DNA of 64,000 nt, from NCBI RefSeq assembly GCF_001905465.1, contig NZ_LISX01000009.1, forward strand, positions 160,731-224,730, given 5' to 3'. Below, one piece after another: positions 1 to 8,162 of this stretch. This DNA is from Kitasatospora sp. CB01950. GTDB lineage: Bacteria; Actinomycetota; Actinomycetes; Streptomycetales; Streptomycetaceae. Each line of letters begins with the position of its first letter. Position 1 is the first letter of the stretch. The notes under the pieces were generated by a model that worked only from the letters and a program-made list of their open reading frames with translations, was not told the DNA's origin and ran no database searches. Both the position numbers and the translations under genes were made by a program.

Positions 1-429
1 TTCCGGTTCACCCCGCGCCCCGCCCAGGGCGGACCGTCCGGCTTCGACCTGGGCGACATGTCCGTCTCAGGCCCGGCCGCCGCGGTGAGTTCGGCCGACC
101 GGGCACCGGATCAGGGAATGATGCTCGTCCCGTCGGTCGGACTGCTCCTCGACCAGGTGCGCGCACTGCTCGACGCCGGACGCGGCACGCTCGCCTTCCA
201 CGGCGTGGACTCCTCGTTCCGCCTCGACTTCTCCGTCGCGAAGGGCTCAGTGGCCGTCGCCGTCCGCAAGAAGGCGATCGCCACCGTCCCGGCTCCCGTC
301 CTCGTGGACGCGCTCCTCACGGCCGCCGAAGCCCTCGCCCGCACCGAGCTGCCCCGTCTCCCGGCCGACGATCCCGCCCGCGACGACTTCGTCTCCTCAC
401 TCGCCGCCTTCCGGGCCCTGCACGACTGA
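1..429 (+). CDS. Hypothetical protein, 3' part only
   Basis: The frame is open from the first base of the window, so the true start lies upstream; an internal ATG at 58 is possible but the coding frame clearly continues to its left. The visible 142 residues include an amphipathic stretch (LLDQVRALLDAGRGTLAFHG) and a valine-rich segment, and the protein ends AFRALHD. I do not recognise the family, see no membrane segment or metal-binding motif, and assign no function. It converges on the proline dehydrogenase gene, with a strong hairpin between the two. Confidence 0.6.
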   Translation, partial: FRFTPRPAQGGPSGFDLGDMSVSGPAAAVSSADRAPDQGMMLVPSVGLLLDQVRALLDAGRGTLAFHGVDSSFRLDFSVAKGSVAVAVRKKAIATVPAPVLVDALLTAAEALARTELPRLPADDPARDDFVSSLAAFRALHD

Positions 430-442
430 CCGCCACCACGCA

Positions 443-479
443 CTACGGGGCCCATGGCATCAAGCCGTGGGCCCCGTAG
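443..479. terminator. Bidirectional hairpin terminator between convergent genes
   Basis: A perfect 12-bp stem, CTACGGGGCCCA paired with TGGGCCCCGTAG, encloses a 13-nt loop. It fills most of the 66-bp gap between the convergent upstream gene and proline dehydrogenase, so it can stop transcription from both sides. There is no U-tract, as is usual in Streptomyces. Confidence 0.75.
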
Positions 480-495
480 GGAAGTTGACGATACG

Positions 496-1425
496 TCAGC
501 CGCGGGTCGCCATCGCCCGCAGGAAGAACGTCAGGTTCGCGGGGCGCTCCGCGAGGCGGCGCATGAAGTAGCCGTACCACTCCTGGCCGTAGGGGAGGTA
601 GACGCGCATCGTGTTGCCGGCCTCGGCGAGGCGGAGCTGCTCCTCGGGGCGGATGCCGAACAGCATCTGGTACTCGAAGGAGGTGGTGTCGCGGCGGTTC
701 CACTCGGCCAGCTGGCCCGCGATCTTGATCATGTTGGGGTCGTGCGAGGCCACCATCGGGTAACCCTCGCCCGCCATCAGGACCTTCAGCGCGCGGACGT
801 ACGCGAGGTCGACGTCGCGCTTGCCCTGGAAGGCCACCGACTCGGGCTCCTTGTAGGCGCCCTTGCAGATGCGCACGCGCGAGCCCTCGTGGGCGAGGTC
901 GCGGCAGTCGGCCTCGGTACGGCGCAGGTACGCCTGGAGGACGACGCCGAGCCACGGGAAGTCGGCGCGCAGCTCGCGGGCGATGGAGAGGGTGGAGTCG
1001 GTGGTGGTGTGGTCCTCCATGTCGAGGGTCACCGTGGTGCCGGCGTCGGCCGCGGCCCGGCAGATCCGGCGGGCGTTCTCCAGCGCGATCTTCTCGCCGT
1101 CCACGGGCAGGAACTGGCCCACCGCGGAGAGCTTGACGGAGACCTCGGCGTCGGCGGCGAGGCCGGTCTCCTTGAGGGCGGTCAGCAGGTGCTCGTACGC
1201 CAGGGCGGTGCCGGCGGCCTGGGCGGCGTCCTTGGTGTCCTCGCCGAGGTGGTCGAGGGTGACCTTGCGGCCGCTGTCGACCAGCGTCTCGGTCGCGCTC
1301 ACGCCCTGGTCGAGGCGGTCGCCGGCGACGAAGCGCTCGACTATCGCGTGGGTGGGCGGGAACTTCTCGACCATGGTGCGCACCTGCGGGGAGCGCGAGG
1401 CGGCGAGGAGGGCGGAACGGAGCAT
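496..1425 (-). CDS. putA: Proline dehydrogenase (monofunctional PRODH)
   Basis: FAD-dependent oxidation of L-proline to 1-pyrroline-5-carboxylate, the first step of proline catabolism; these enzymes usually pass electrons to the membrane quinone pool. The 309-residue protein carries PRODH barrel motifs in order: SVKLSAVGQ, YLRRTEADCRDL, RICKGAYKEPE, SHDPNMI and, near the C-terminus, the substrate-binding RVYLPYGQEWYGYFMRRLAERP block. The ATG at 1425 (MLRSALLAAS) was chosen because GGGAG lies about 8 nt upstream; the frame extends 26 codons further but without family similarity. It lies 88 bp downstream of the P5C dehydrogenase gene on the same strand, so the two are probably co-transcribed. 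Length and motifs fit the single-function actinobacterial enzyme, not the bifunctional PutA of Gram-negatives. Confidence 0.95.
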   Translation of the reverse strand: MLRSALLAASRSPQVRTMVEKFPPTHAIVERFVAGDRLDQGVSATETLVDSGRKVTLDHLGEDTKDAAQAAGTALAYEHLLTALKETGLAADAEVSVKLSAVGQFLPVDGEKIALENARRICRAAADAGTTVTLDMEDHTTTDSTLSIARELRADFPWLGVVLQAYLRRTEADCRDLAHEGSRVRICKGAYKEPESVAFQGKRDVDLAYVRALKVLMAGEGYPMVASHDPNMIKIAGQLAEWNRRDTTSFEYQMLFGIRPEEQLRLAEAGNTMRVYLPYGQEWYGYFMRRLAERPANLTFFLRAMATRG

Positions 1426-1513
1426 CGTGGACTCCCGATCAAGGATCAGCTGGTGGCGAGAGGTGCGGGGCGGCCGGGGTGGCGGCCGCCCCGCGGGTGG
1501 CACAGGGCGAAGG

Positions 1514-3142
1514 TCAGCCCATGTGCGGGTAGCGGTAGTCCGTCGGCGGGACGAACGTCTCCTTGATGGACCGGGTGGACGTCCAGCGCATCAGGTTCTG
1601 CTTGGCGCCGGCCTTGTCGTTGGTGCCGGAGGCACGCCCGCCGCCGAAGGGCTGCTGGCCGACGACGGCGCCGGTCGGCTTGTCGTTGATGTAGAAGTTG
1701 CCGGCCGCGTTGCGCAGCACGTGCATGGCGTGCTCGACGGCCGTACGGTCCTGGGCGATGATCGAGCCGGTCAGGCCGTAGGTCGACACCGACTCCATCT
1801 GCGCGAGCATCTCGTCGTACTTCTCGTCCTCGTAGACGTGCACGGCGAGGATCGGGCCGAAGTACTCGTCCTTGAAGTACTCGGCGGACGGGTCCTTGCC
1901 GACCAGCACGGTCGGGCGGACGAAGTAGCCGACCGAGTCGTCGTAGGTGCCGCCGGCCAGGACCTCGACGTCCGGGTCGGCCTGCGCGCGGTCGATCGCG
2001 GCCTTGTTCTTGGCGAACGAACGCTCGTCGATCACGGCGCCCATGAAGTTCGCCAGGTCGGTGACGTCGCCCATGGTGAGCCACTCGACCTCGTCGCGGA
2101 AGTCGTCCTTCAGCTCGGCCCAGAGCGACGCCGGGACGTACGCCCGGGACAGCGCCGAACACTTCTGGCCCTGGAACTCGAAGGCGCCGCGGGTCATCGC
2201 GGTCTTCAGGATCGCCTTGTCGGCGGACGGGTGGGCGACCAGGAAGTCCTTGCCGCCGGTCTCGCCGACGATCCGCGGGTAGGTGCGGTAGCCGGAGATG
2301 TTGGCGCCGACCTCGCGCCACAGGTGCTGGAAGGTCGCCGTGGAGCCGGTGAAGTGGATGCCGGCCAGCGCCGGGTGCTTCAGCGCGACCTCGGAGACGT
2401 CCAGGCCGTCGCCGGTGACCATGTTGATGACGCCCTTGGGCAGGCCCGCGGCCTCCAGCAGACGCATCAGGTAGTGCGCGGCGAACTGCTGCGTCGGGGA
2501 CGGCTTCCAGATCACCACGTTGCCCATCAGCGCGGGCGCGGTCGGCAGGTTGAGGGCGATCGCGGTGAAGTTGAACGGGGTGATCGCGTAGACGAAGCCC
2601 TCCAGCGGGCGGTGGTCCATGCGGTTCCACACGCCGTCCGAGGAGACCGGCTGCTCGGCCAGGATCTGCCGGGCGAAGTGCACGTTGAAGCGCAGGAAGT
2701 CGACCAGCTCGCAGGGGGTGTCGATCTCCGCCTGCTGGGCGGTCTTCGACTGACCAAGCATGGTGGCGGCGGCCAGCGTCTCGCGCCACGGGCCGGCCAG
2801 CAGGTCGGCGGCGCGCAGGAAGATCGCGGCGCGCGAGTCGAAGGAGAGCGCCTGCCAGGCCGGGGCGGCGGCCAGCGCGGTGTCGATGGCCTCGCGCGCG
2901 TCGTCCTGGGTGGCGTTGCGCAGGGTGCCGAGCCGGGCCGCGTGGTTGTGCGGCTGCACCACGTGGAACTCGGAGCCGCCGCCGAGGCGCTGCTCACCGT
3001 TGATCGTCATGGTCAGCTGGATCGGCCCCTGGCCGCCCAGCTCCTTCAGCTTCGCCTCCAGGCGGGCCCGCTCGGGGCTGCCCGGGGCGTAGCTGTGGAC
3101 CGGCTCGTTCACCGGCGTGGGGACCTGGGTCACAGCATCCAT
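1514..3142 (-). CDS. pruA: L-glutamate gamma-semialdehyde (1-pyrroline-5-carboxylate) dehydrogenase
   Basis: NAD-dependent oxidation of P5C/glutamate semialdehyde to glutamate, the second step of proline use. The 542-residue aldehyde dehydrogenase shows AITPFNFTAIALN, WKPSPTQQ (nucleotide binding), VGETGGKDF (general base region) and catalytic cysteine in EFQGQKCSALSR; the C-terminal KETFVPPTDYRYPHMG is typical of the group 1 P5CDH family. The ATG at 3142 (MDAVTQVP) is preceded by AAGGAGAG at good spacing; an in-frame codon eight residues upstream is less likely. First gene of a two-gene operon with proline dehydrogenase, divergent from a PucR-type activator, an arrangement known in mycobacteria (PruC). 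Confidence 0.96.
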   Translation of the reverse strand: MDAVTQVPTPVNEPVHSYAPGSPERARLEAKLKELGGQGPIQLTMTINGEQRLGGGSEFHVVQPHNHAARLGTLRNATQDDAREAIDTALAAAPAWQALSFDSRAAIFLRAADLLAGPWRETLAAATMLGQSKTAQQAEIDTPCELVDFLRFNVHFARQILAEQPVSSDGVWNRMDHRPLEGFVYAITPFNFTAIALNLPTAPALMGNVVIWKPSPTQQFAAHYLMRLLEAAGLPKGVINMVTGDGLDVSEVALKHPALAGIHFTGSTATFQHLWREVGANISGYRTYPRIVGETGGKDFLVAHPSADKAILKTAMTRGAFEFQGQKCSALSRAYVPASLWAELKDDFRDEVEWLTMGDVTDLANFMGAVIDERSFAKNKAAIDRAQADPDVEVLAGGTYDDSVGYFVRPTVLVGKDPSAEYFKDEYFGPILAVHVYEDEKYDEMLAQMESVSTYGLTGSIIAQDRTAVEHAMHVLRNAAGNFYINDKPTGAVVGQQPFGGGRASGTNDKAGAKQNLMRWTSTRSIKETFVPPTDYRYPHMG

Positions 3143-3484
3143 GGCGCACGCTCTCCTTCTCGTCATGGGACGCCGACGGGGATCACACGTCGGCCATGGA
3201 CGAACGCTATTCCCCGTCCTCGGCGCCTGATGTTGGCCGCGCCGCCAAAGTCCCCCGCTCGCCGTTGTCCGCCCGGACGAACACCGTCACGCCCCGGTCA
3301 CGGCCGCCCGATCCTGTCCGGCTCACTAAACTCGGGAGCGGGATGTTGTCCGACCCGACGAAGACCCGACGAAGACCCGAGGACGACCTTCCGAAGACCT
3401 GCCGACCACCCGCCGACCACCCGCCGACCACCCTGCCGACGACCCGACGAAGACCCGACGACCACCCTGCCGAAGGACCCGCAC
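3143..3484. promoter_or_regulatory. Divergent pruA / pucR-type intergenic region
   Basis: This 342-bp gap separates two divergent genes and must hold both promoters. A possible -10 for the regulator is TAAACT at 3327-3332, and a possible -10 for pruA is TAGCGT on the minus strand near 3203-3208; neither has a convincing -35, so both are weak calls. The right-hand third is a repeat-rich tract annotated separately. I see no small gene here. Confidence 0.4.
3351..3475 (+). repeat. Short tandem repeats in the leader of the PucR-type gene
   Basis: Two interleaved repeat types lie directly upstream of the regulator start. The 11-mer GACCCGACGAA begins at 3352 and 3363, has a variant at 3374 (GACCCGAGGAC), and recurs near 3441. 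A second unit, close to CGCCGACCACC, appears three times in succession from about 3401 to 3433. The 11-bp period is close to one helical turn. Function unknown; phased protein binding and simple slippage are both possible. Confidence 0.7.
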
Positions 3485-5080
3485 ATGAACGGCCTGCCGC
3501 TGCGCCAGCTGCTGATGTCGCTCGGCGAACCGCTGGTCGAACTCCAGGCCGCACCGGCCGGCCTCGACGTCCCGGTCCGCCACGTCGCCATCCTCGACCC
3601 GGAGGACCCGCCGACCGCCGCCCCCGGCGAACTCGTCCTCGCCATCGGCGCCCGCGGCCGCGCCGCCCTCCCCGCCCTGCGCGCCGCCGGCCGCGCCCGG
3701 GCCGCCGCCGTCGCGGTCAAACTCGACGGGCCCGGACAGGCCGACGCCCTCCGCGAGGCCGCCACCGAGGCCGGCGTGGCGCTCCTGTCGGTCCGCCGCG
3801 AGACCCGCTGGGAACACCTCGACTCGCTGGCCCGCACCCTGCTCAGCGGCCCCGACAGCGCCGAGCCCGGCGAGGCCGACACCGGCGACCTGTTCTCGCT
3901 CGCCCAGACCGTGGCCGTCCTGACCGGCGGCATCGTCTCCATCGAGGACACCTCCAGCCGGGTCCTGGCCTACTCCCGCACCTCCGACTCCGACGAGGTC
4001 GACGACCTCCGCCGGCTGTCCATCCTCGGCCGGCAGGGCCCCGAGCCGTACCTCGCCAAGCTCCGCGAGTGGGGTGTCTTCTCCCACCTGCGCGGCTCCG
4101 ACGGCGCCATCGAGATCGCCGCCCACCCCGAACTCGGCATCCGCCGCCGCCTCGCCATCGCGATCCGCTCCGGCGCCCAGCCCCTCGGCACCATCTGGGT
4201 CCAGGAGGGCGCCCGCCCCCTCGCCCCGGCCGCCGCCCAGTCCCTGGTCGGCGCCGCCCGCGTCGCCGCCGGTCAACTGGTGCGCCGCCGAAGGGAGTTG
4301 ACTGCGGACGCCCGGCTCACCCAGACCCTGCTCACCGGCCTGCTGGAGGGCTCCACCGGCCCCCAGTCCCTCGCCACCCACCTCGGCCTCGACCTGCGCC
4401 GCCCGACCACCGTGCTCGCCTACGCCCCGGCCGCCACCGACGGCCGCGACGCCGAACTCTCCCGCGACGAGGTCACCGGCCTGATCTCCGTCCACACCGC
4501 CGCCCGCCACCGCGGCGCCCTGCTCGCCCCCGTCGACTCCCGCGTCTACGTCCTGCTCCCGGAACTCCCGCCCGGCCTCCCCCAGGCCACCCTCCGCGAC
4601 TGGGCCCAGGAGACCGTCGACGCCGCCCGCGCCCACCTCGCCATCCCGCTGCGCGCCGCCATCGGCCCCACCGTCCCCGGCCTCGCCGACGTCCCCGCCT
4701 CCCGCGCCCAGGCCGACCGCATCCTCGACGCCATGAGCCGCGGCAACGTCGCCCCCGACGTCGCCGCCCTCCAGGACGTCCAGGCCGAGGTGCTGGTCTC
4801 CGAGGTCCTCGCCCTCCTCCAGGACCGCCCGGAACTCCGCGACCCCCGCCTGACCGCCCTCACCACCTACGACGGCCGCCACCAGACCCGTCTCGCCGAA
4901 TCCGTCCTCGCCTACCTCGACGCCCTCGGCGAGGTCCGCACCGCGGCCGACGCCCTCCACATCCACCCGAATACGTTGAGGTATCGGGTCCGAAGGGCCG
5001 AACAACTCACCGGCCTGGACCTGACCCAACCCCAGCAACGCCTCTTGGCCATGCTCCAGTTGAGGCTTGCCGAAAGCTGA
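3485..5080 (+). CDS. PucR-family transcriptional regulator, probably controls proline catabolism
   Basis: A 531-residue DNA-binding protein. Its C-terminus (about residues 470-525) carries the PucR-type HTH_30 domain: LAESVLAYLDALGEVRTAAD followed by HIHPNTLRYRVRRAEQLTG, the classic last helix. The central part resembles the GAF-like/CdaR middle region of this family. ATG at 3485 is the first plausible start; the preceding frame is open but consists of translated repeats. Divergent from pruA-putA, the same arrangement as the proline-responsive activator PruC in mycobacteria, so activation of that operon by proline or P5C is the likely job. That role is inferred from position; PucR proteins also control purine, polyamine and other pathways. 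Confidence 0.88.
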   Translation: MNGLPLRQLLMSLGEPLVELQAAPAGLDVPVRHVAILDPEDPPTAAPGELVLAIGARGRAALPALRAAGRARAAAVAVKLDGPGQADALREAATEAGVALLSVRRETRWEHLDSLARTLLSGPDSAEPGEADTGDLFSLAQTVAVLTGGIVSIEDTSSRVLAYSRTSDSDEVDDLRRLSILGRQGPEPYLAKLREWGVFSHLRGSDGAIEIAAHPELGIRRRLAIAIRSGAQPLGTIWVQEGARPLAPAAAQSLVGAARVAAGQLVRRRRELTADARLTQTLLTGLLEGSTGPQSLATHLGLDLRRPTTVLAYAPAATDGRDAELSRDEVTGLISVHTAARHRGALLAPVDSRVYVLLPELPPGLPQATLRDWAQETVDAARAHLAIPLRAAIGPTVPGLADVPASRAQADRILDAMSRGNVAPDVAALQDVQAEVLVSEVLALLQDRPELRDPRLTALTTYDGRHQTRLAESVLAYLDALGEVRTAADALHIHPNTLRYRVRRAEQLTGLDLTQPQQRLLAMLQLRLAES

Positions 5081-5107
5081 ACTCCCCCCTCCCCCAAGCA
5101 TTCTGCA

Positions 5108-5139
5108 GTTCCGCGCCCCGTCAGGGGTGCGAGGAACTG
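5108..5139. repeat. GTTCC-type intergenic hairpin repeat
   Basis: Imperfect palindrome in which AGTTCCGCGCCCC pairs with GGGGTGCGAGGAACT around a GTCA loop. It lies 27 bp after the regulator stop codon. The same core (AGTTCC...GCCCC / GGGG...GGAACT, followed by GCGCGA) recurs near 35801 and 35853. Hairpins of this kind are common between genes in Streptomyces and may act as terminators or mRNA ends. Confidence 0.6.
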
Positions 5140-5165
5140 CGCGAGCAACCACCCAGCAACGGCAA

Positions 5166-5206
5166 GGTCCGCCCGAGGGAGAGCGACAACCCTCCCCGGG
5201 CGGACC
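5166..5206. terminator. Bidirectional terminator hairpin
   Basis: A 10-bp stem, GGTCCGCCCG paired with CGGGCGGACC, with inner GAG/CTC pairing in the loop, sits between the convergent PucR-type gene and the PhoX-like gene. Confidence 0.65.
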
Positions 5207-5226
5207 CGGACCCATCGGTCAGCGCG

Positions 5227-6732
5227 TCACATCCGGTGCCACGGCCCCGTGATCGCCAGCATGATCCCCGGCTCCTGGATGTTGGCGAACAGCGTCCGCC
5301 CGTCGTGCGAGAACGTCACGCCCGTGAACTCGCTGAACTCCGGCGCCTCCGCCGTCCCGTTGTTCAGCTCGTTGCGCGCCAGCGCGTACGTCCGCCCGTC
5401 CGGCGTCGTCCCGAACAGGTGCTGCAGGCCGTTGCCGTCCTCCGCGATGATCAGACCGCCGTGCGGCGAGACGGTGATGTTGTCGGGCCCGTCGAAGTTG
5501 CCCTTGTCCGTCCACACGTCCGCGTTGACGCCGAGAATCACCTTCAGCGTCAGCGTCCGCCGCGCCGGGTCGTAGAACCAGACCTGCCCGTCGTGCTGCA
5601 GCGGCGACTCCTCGCGCGCGAACGACGACACGAAGTAGATGCCGCCGTCGCCCCACCACATGCCCTCCAGCTTGCGGGCCCGGGTGATCTCACCGTCCTT
5701 GAACTGCTTGCGGATCGAGGTGGTCCGCGCGTCCCGGTCCGCGACCTTGACCCAGTCCGCGCCGTACGTGGTGCCGGGCTTGGTGGCCCGCGACAGGTCG
5801 TCGACCGGCTTGCCCTGCGAGTCGAACGCCTTCAGTGCCTCCAGCACGCCCGCGTCGGCGGCCAGCGTGCGCAGCTTGCCCTTGCCGTGCTTGAAGCCGG
5901 CCGGCGGCGTCCAGCGGTAGAACAGGCCGTTCGGCTTGGCGGCGTCCTCGGTCAGGTACGCGTGGCCGCGCTTCTCGTCGATGACGACGGCCTCGTGCGC
6001 GAACCGGCCGAGGGCCTTGATCGGCTGCGGGTTGCGGTTGGCGTCCTGGTCGTGCGGGTCGACCTCGAAGACGTAGCCGTGGTCCTTGGTGAAGCCGTTG
6101 GTGCCGGCCTTGTCCTCGGTCTCCTCGCAGGTCAGCCAGGTGCCCCAGGGGGTGGCCCCGCCGGCGCAGTTGGTCGCGGTGCCGGCGATGCCGACCCACT
6201 CCCGCACCTTCCGCCTGCCGTGGGCGTGCCCGTCGCCCTTCCCGTGGCCGCCCTCGTGCCCGTTGCCGTGCCCGTTCCCGTGCCCCGACACCTCGACGAC
6301 GGTGCAGCCGCCGGCCGCCTTCGGGTCGTACACGTAGCCGTCCAGCAGCGGTACGGGGTGTGCCCAGTTCGCCCGCGGCCCGGCCAGCTCGTGGTTGTTG
6401 ACCAGGAGCGTCGCGCCGTGCCGCCCCTCGAACGCGGCGGTGCCGTCGTGGTTGCTGGGCGTGCTCTCGCCGGTGACCAGGCTGGTCCTGCCGGAGTGCG
6501 TGATGATCTCGTACGAGAAGCCCTTCGGCAGCGCCACGATGCCGTGCGGGTCGGACACCAGCTCGCCGTAGCCGACCGCGGCGTGCCCGCCCTTGGCGAG
6601 GGCGGCGTCACCCCCGGCGGGGGCGGCGATCGCCCCGGGGGCGGTGGCGAGCACCTCGGCACTGCCGGCGATCAGAACGCCGGCGCCGAGCACGGTCGAA
6701 CGGTTCACGAAGTCCCGGCGGGACAGCGACAT
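5227..6732 (-). CDS. Twin-arginine exported PhoX/DUF839-family protein
   Basis: A 501-residue secreted protein of the PhoX-like (DUF839) beta-propeller family, which includes Ca/Fe-dependent alkaline phosphatases. The N-terminus MSLSRRDFVNRSTVLGAG is a Tat signal, with probable cleavage near residue 37. Family motifs include SNHDGTAAF, LLVNNHEL, ATPWGTWLTCEET, GRFAHEAVVID and GPDNITVSPHGGLIIAEDG. The ATG at 6732 has CAGGAG about 9 nt upstream. Residues 150-172 are a His/Gly-rich loop with six histidines, possibly an inserted metal-binding segment. A PHO-box-like pair lies 57-74 bp upstream, which supports a phosphate-starvation role, but many DUF839 proteins have no proven phosphatase activity. 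Confidence 0.85.
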   Translation of the reverse strand: MSLSRRDFVNRSTVLGAGVLIAGSAEVLATAPGAIAAPAGGDAALAKGGHAAVGYGELVSDPHGIVALPKGFSYEIITHSGRTSLVTGESTPSNHDGTAAFEGRHGATLLVNNHELAGPRANWAHPVPLLDGYVYDPKAAGGCTVVEVSGHGNGHGNGHEGGHGKGDGHAHGRRKVREWVGIAGTATNCAGGATPWGTWLTCEETEDKAGTNGFTKDHGYVFEVDPHDQDANRNPQPIKALGRFAHEAVVIDEKRGHAYLTEDAAKPNGLFYRWTPPAGFKHGKGKLRTLAADAGVLEALKAFDSQGKPVDDLSRATKPGTTYGADWVKVADRDARTTSIRKQFKDGEITRARKLEGMWWGDGGIYFVSSFAREESPLQHDGQVWFYDPARRTLTLKVILGVNADVWTDKGNFDGPDNITVSPHGGLIIAEDGNGLQHLFGTTPDGRTYALARNELNNGTAEAPEFSEFTGVTFSHDGRTLFANIQEPGIMLAITGPWHRM

Positions 6733-6788
6733 GACGGTCACTCCTGAGGGGAGGGGGCGGGTCGGTGACCGACAGAGTCCGGGCCCGG

Positions 6789-6806
6789 AATGAACCGGAC
6801 GTGAAC
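6789..6806 (-). promoter_or_regulatory. Candidate PHO box (PhoP direct repeat)
   Basis: Read on the minus strand, GTTCACG-TCCG-GTTCATT gives two 7-mers spaced by 4 nt, the 11-nt period of Streptomyces PhoP sites (consensus near GTTCACC). It lies 57 bp upstream of the PhoX-like start codon. Only two repeat units are clear. Confidence 0.55.
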
Positions 6807-6875
6807 CCGACGCGGCGTCAACGCACCGATCCGCCAACCGTTTTGCCAACCGAAGATCGTCCCATGACCAGCGCT

Positions 6876-7982
6876 TTACCGCCGCCCGCCGTGCTGGGTA
6901 CGCTCGACCCGCCACTGCTCCCACGCGGTCAGCCAGGCGTCCTCCGTGCCGGACGGCAGCTCGGGCGTACCTCCCGCCCACAGCCGCTCCCAGGCCCGCT
7001 GCGCGGGCAGGCTCGGCACCTCGCTGGCGAACACCGTGTACCGCACCACCTCCTCGACGGCCGCGGTGCCCTCCGCGGTGCCGGTCAGCCAGTCCACGTG
7101 GTGGGCGAGCCGGCCGAGGTGGTTGACCATCGAGGTGACGGCGCCGTCCGCCTCGCCCTCGGTCTCGGAGGCGAGCCACATCTGCTGGCGCACCACGGTC
7201 TCCCAGCGCGCCTTGCGGTCCTCGCCGCGCAGGTGCCGGGGCAGCCGCGCGGAGCGCCCGGCGCGCAGCTGGGACGCCATCGCGGCGGCCCGGGCGATGC
7301 CGTGCTCGACCAGTTCGCGGTGGGCGGCCAGGCCGAGTTGGCCGGGCGTCGGCTCCGCCGCGGGCGCGGACGCGGCGGGACGGCGGGCAGCGAGCGTCCG
7401 CAGCAGCGCGGTGCGGCCGATGATGTACTGCTCGAAGTCGTCGATCCGGCGCAGTTCGACGGCGCCGGGCGGCACACCGCGCCCGGTGACGGTCACGGTC
7501 ACGCCGTCCATCCACAGCCGGCCGGCCCAGACGGTGCCGGCGCCGGGGCGGCGGTCCTCGTGGATCTGCAGGGCGCGCGGGTCGCCGTCCACGCTGATCC
7601 ATTCGCGCAGCGCCCGAACGCCGCCGGTGGTGTCGCCCTCGTCGACGCCGAGCTGCTCGAACACCCGGTCGCGTTCGTCCTCGACGACGTCCTCCAGGTC
7701 GGGCAGCGGTCCGGCGAGCTCCGCGCCGGGCCGGTACGTGCGGACGGTGACGTACGGGCCGTCGGCGCGGTTCCAGTCGCCGGAACGGACCTCCGCCCAG
7801 CCGAGTTCGCCGTCGTCGACCTGGAACTCGGCGAGGACGTCCCGCCCGGGCAGGCCGCCCGCGCGGTGCTCCCAGCCGAACACCGGGAACCCGGCCCCGG
7901 CCATCAGCCGTCGGCTGTACGCCTCCTGGTCCGCGTAGACCTCCTCGATCTCCCACGGCCCGCTCGCGTGCTGCCTCTTCAT
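6876..7982 (-). CDS. Hypothetical protein, 368 aa
   Basis: A soluble 368-residue protein that I do not recognise. It is rich in acidic residues and tryptophan, with an N-terminal beta-rich half (FPVFGWEHRAGG, WAEVRSGDWNRADGPYVTVRTY) and a helical C-terminal half (RWETVVRQQMWLASETEGEAD). No signal peptide, membrane segment or catalytic motif is visible. ATG at 7982 (MKRQHASGPW) was chosen; the upstream in-frame extension is low-complexity Arg/Gly/Pro. It follows another unrecognised minus-strand gene after a hairpin and may have its own promoter. Confidence 0.75.
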   Translation of the reverse strand: MKRQHASGPWEIEEVYADQEAYSRRLMAGAGFPVFGWEHRAGGLPGRDVLAEFQVDDGELGWAEVRSGDWNRADGPYVTVRTYRPGAELAGPLPDLEDVVEDERDRVFEQLGVDEGDTTGGVRALREWISVDGDPRALQIHEDRRPGAGTVWAGRLWMDGVTVTVTGRGVPPGAVELRRIDDFEQYIIGRTALLRTLAARRPAASAPAAEPTPGQLGLAAHRELVEHGIARAAAMASQLRAGRSARLPRHLRGEDRKARWETVVRQQMWLASETEGEADGAVTSMVNHLGRLAHHVDWLTGTAEGTAAVEEVVRYTVFASEVPSLPAQRAWERLWAGGTPELPSGTEDAWLTAWEQWRVERTQHGGRR

Positions 7983-8024
7983 TACTCGCCGCACCCCCGG
8001 CACTCGCCACACCGTTCTGCCACC

Positions 8025-8060
8025 GGGCCCGCCCGGCGGATTCCGCCGCCGGGCGGGCCC
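8025..8060. terminator. Very strong hairpin terminator
   Basis: A perfect 15-bp stem, GGGCCCGCCCGGCGG paired with CCGCCGGGCGGGCCC, with a 6-nt loop, lies about 100 bp downstream of the stop of the 530-aa minus-strand gene and just upstream of the next gene. Confidence 0.75.
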
Positions 8061-8162
8061 GACAACGCGCCCCACCATACGGCCCGGGGAACCTGTCGAT
8101 CCATCAGCTCCGTGGCGGCCTTCCGACAGTTGGACGCGGCGGGTGCACGCCCTGGTTGCCGG

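Noticed and set aside
3351..3475. Possible CRISPR-like array
   Set aside because: Units are only 11 bp, have no unique spacers of constant length, and no cas gene is in the window.
863..3484. Long plus-strand open frame antisense to putA and pruA, continuous with the PucR-type gene
   Set aside because: It is a GC-driven shadow of the real minus-strand genes; the regulator starts at 3485 where family similarity begins.
6217..6285. Frameshift in the PhoX-like gene at the His-rich loop
   Set aside because: Frame and family similarity continue on both sides, so it is an in-frame insertion.
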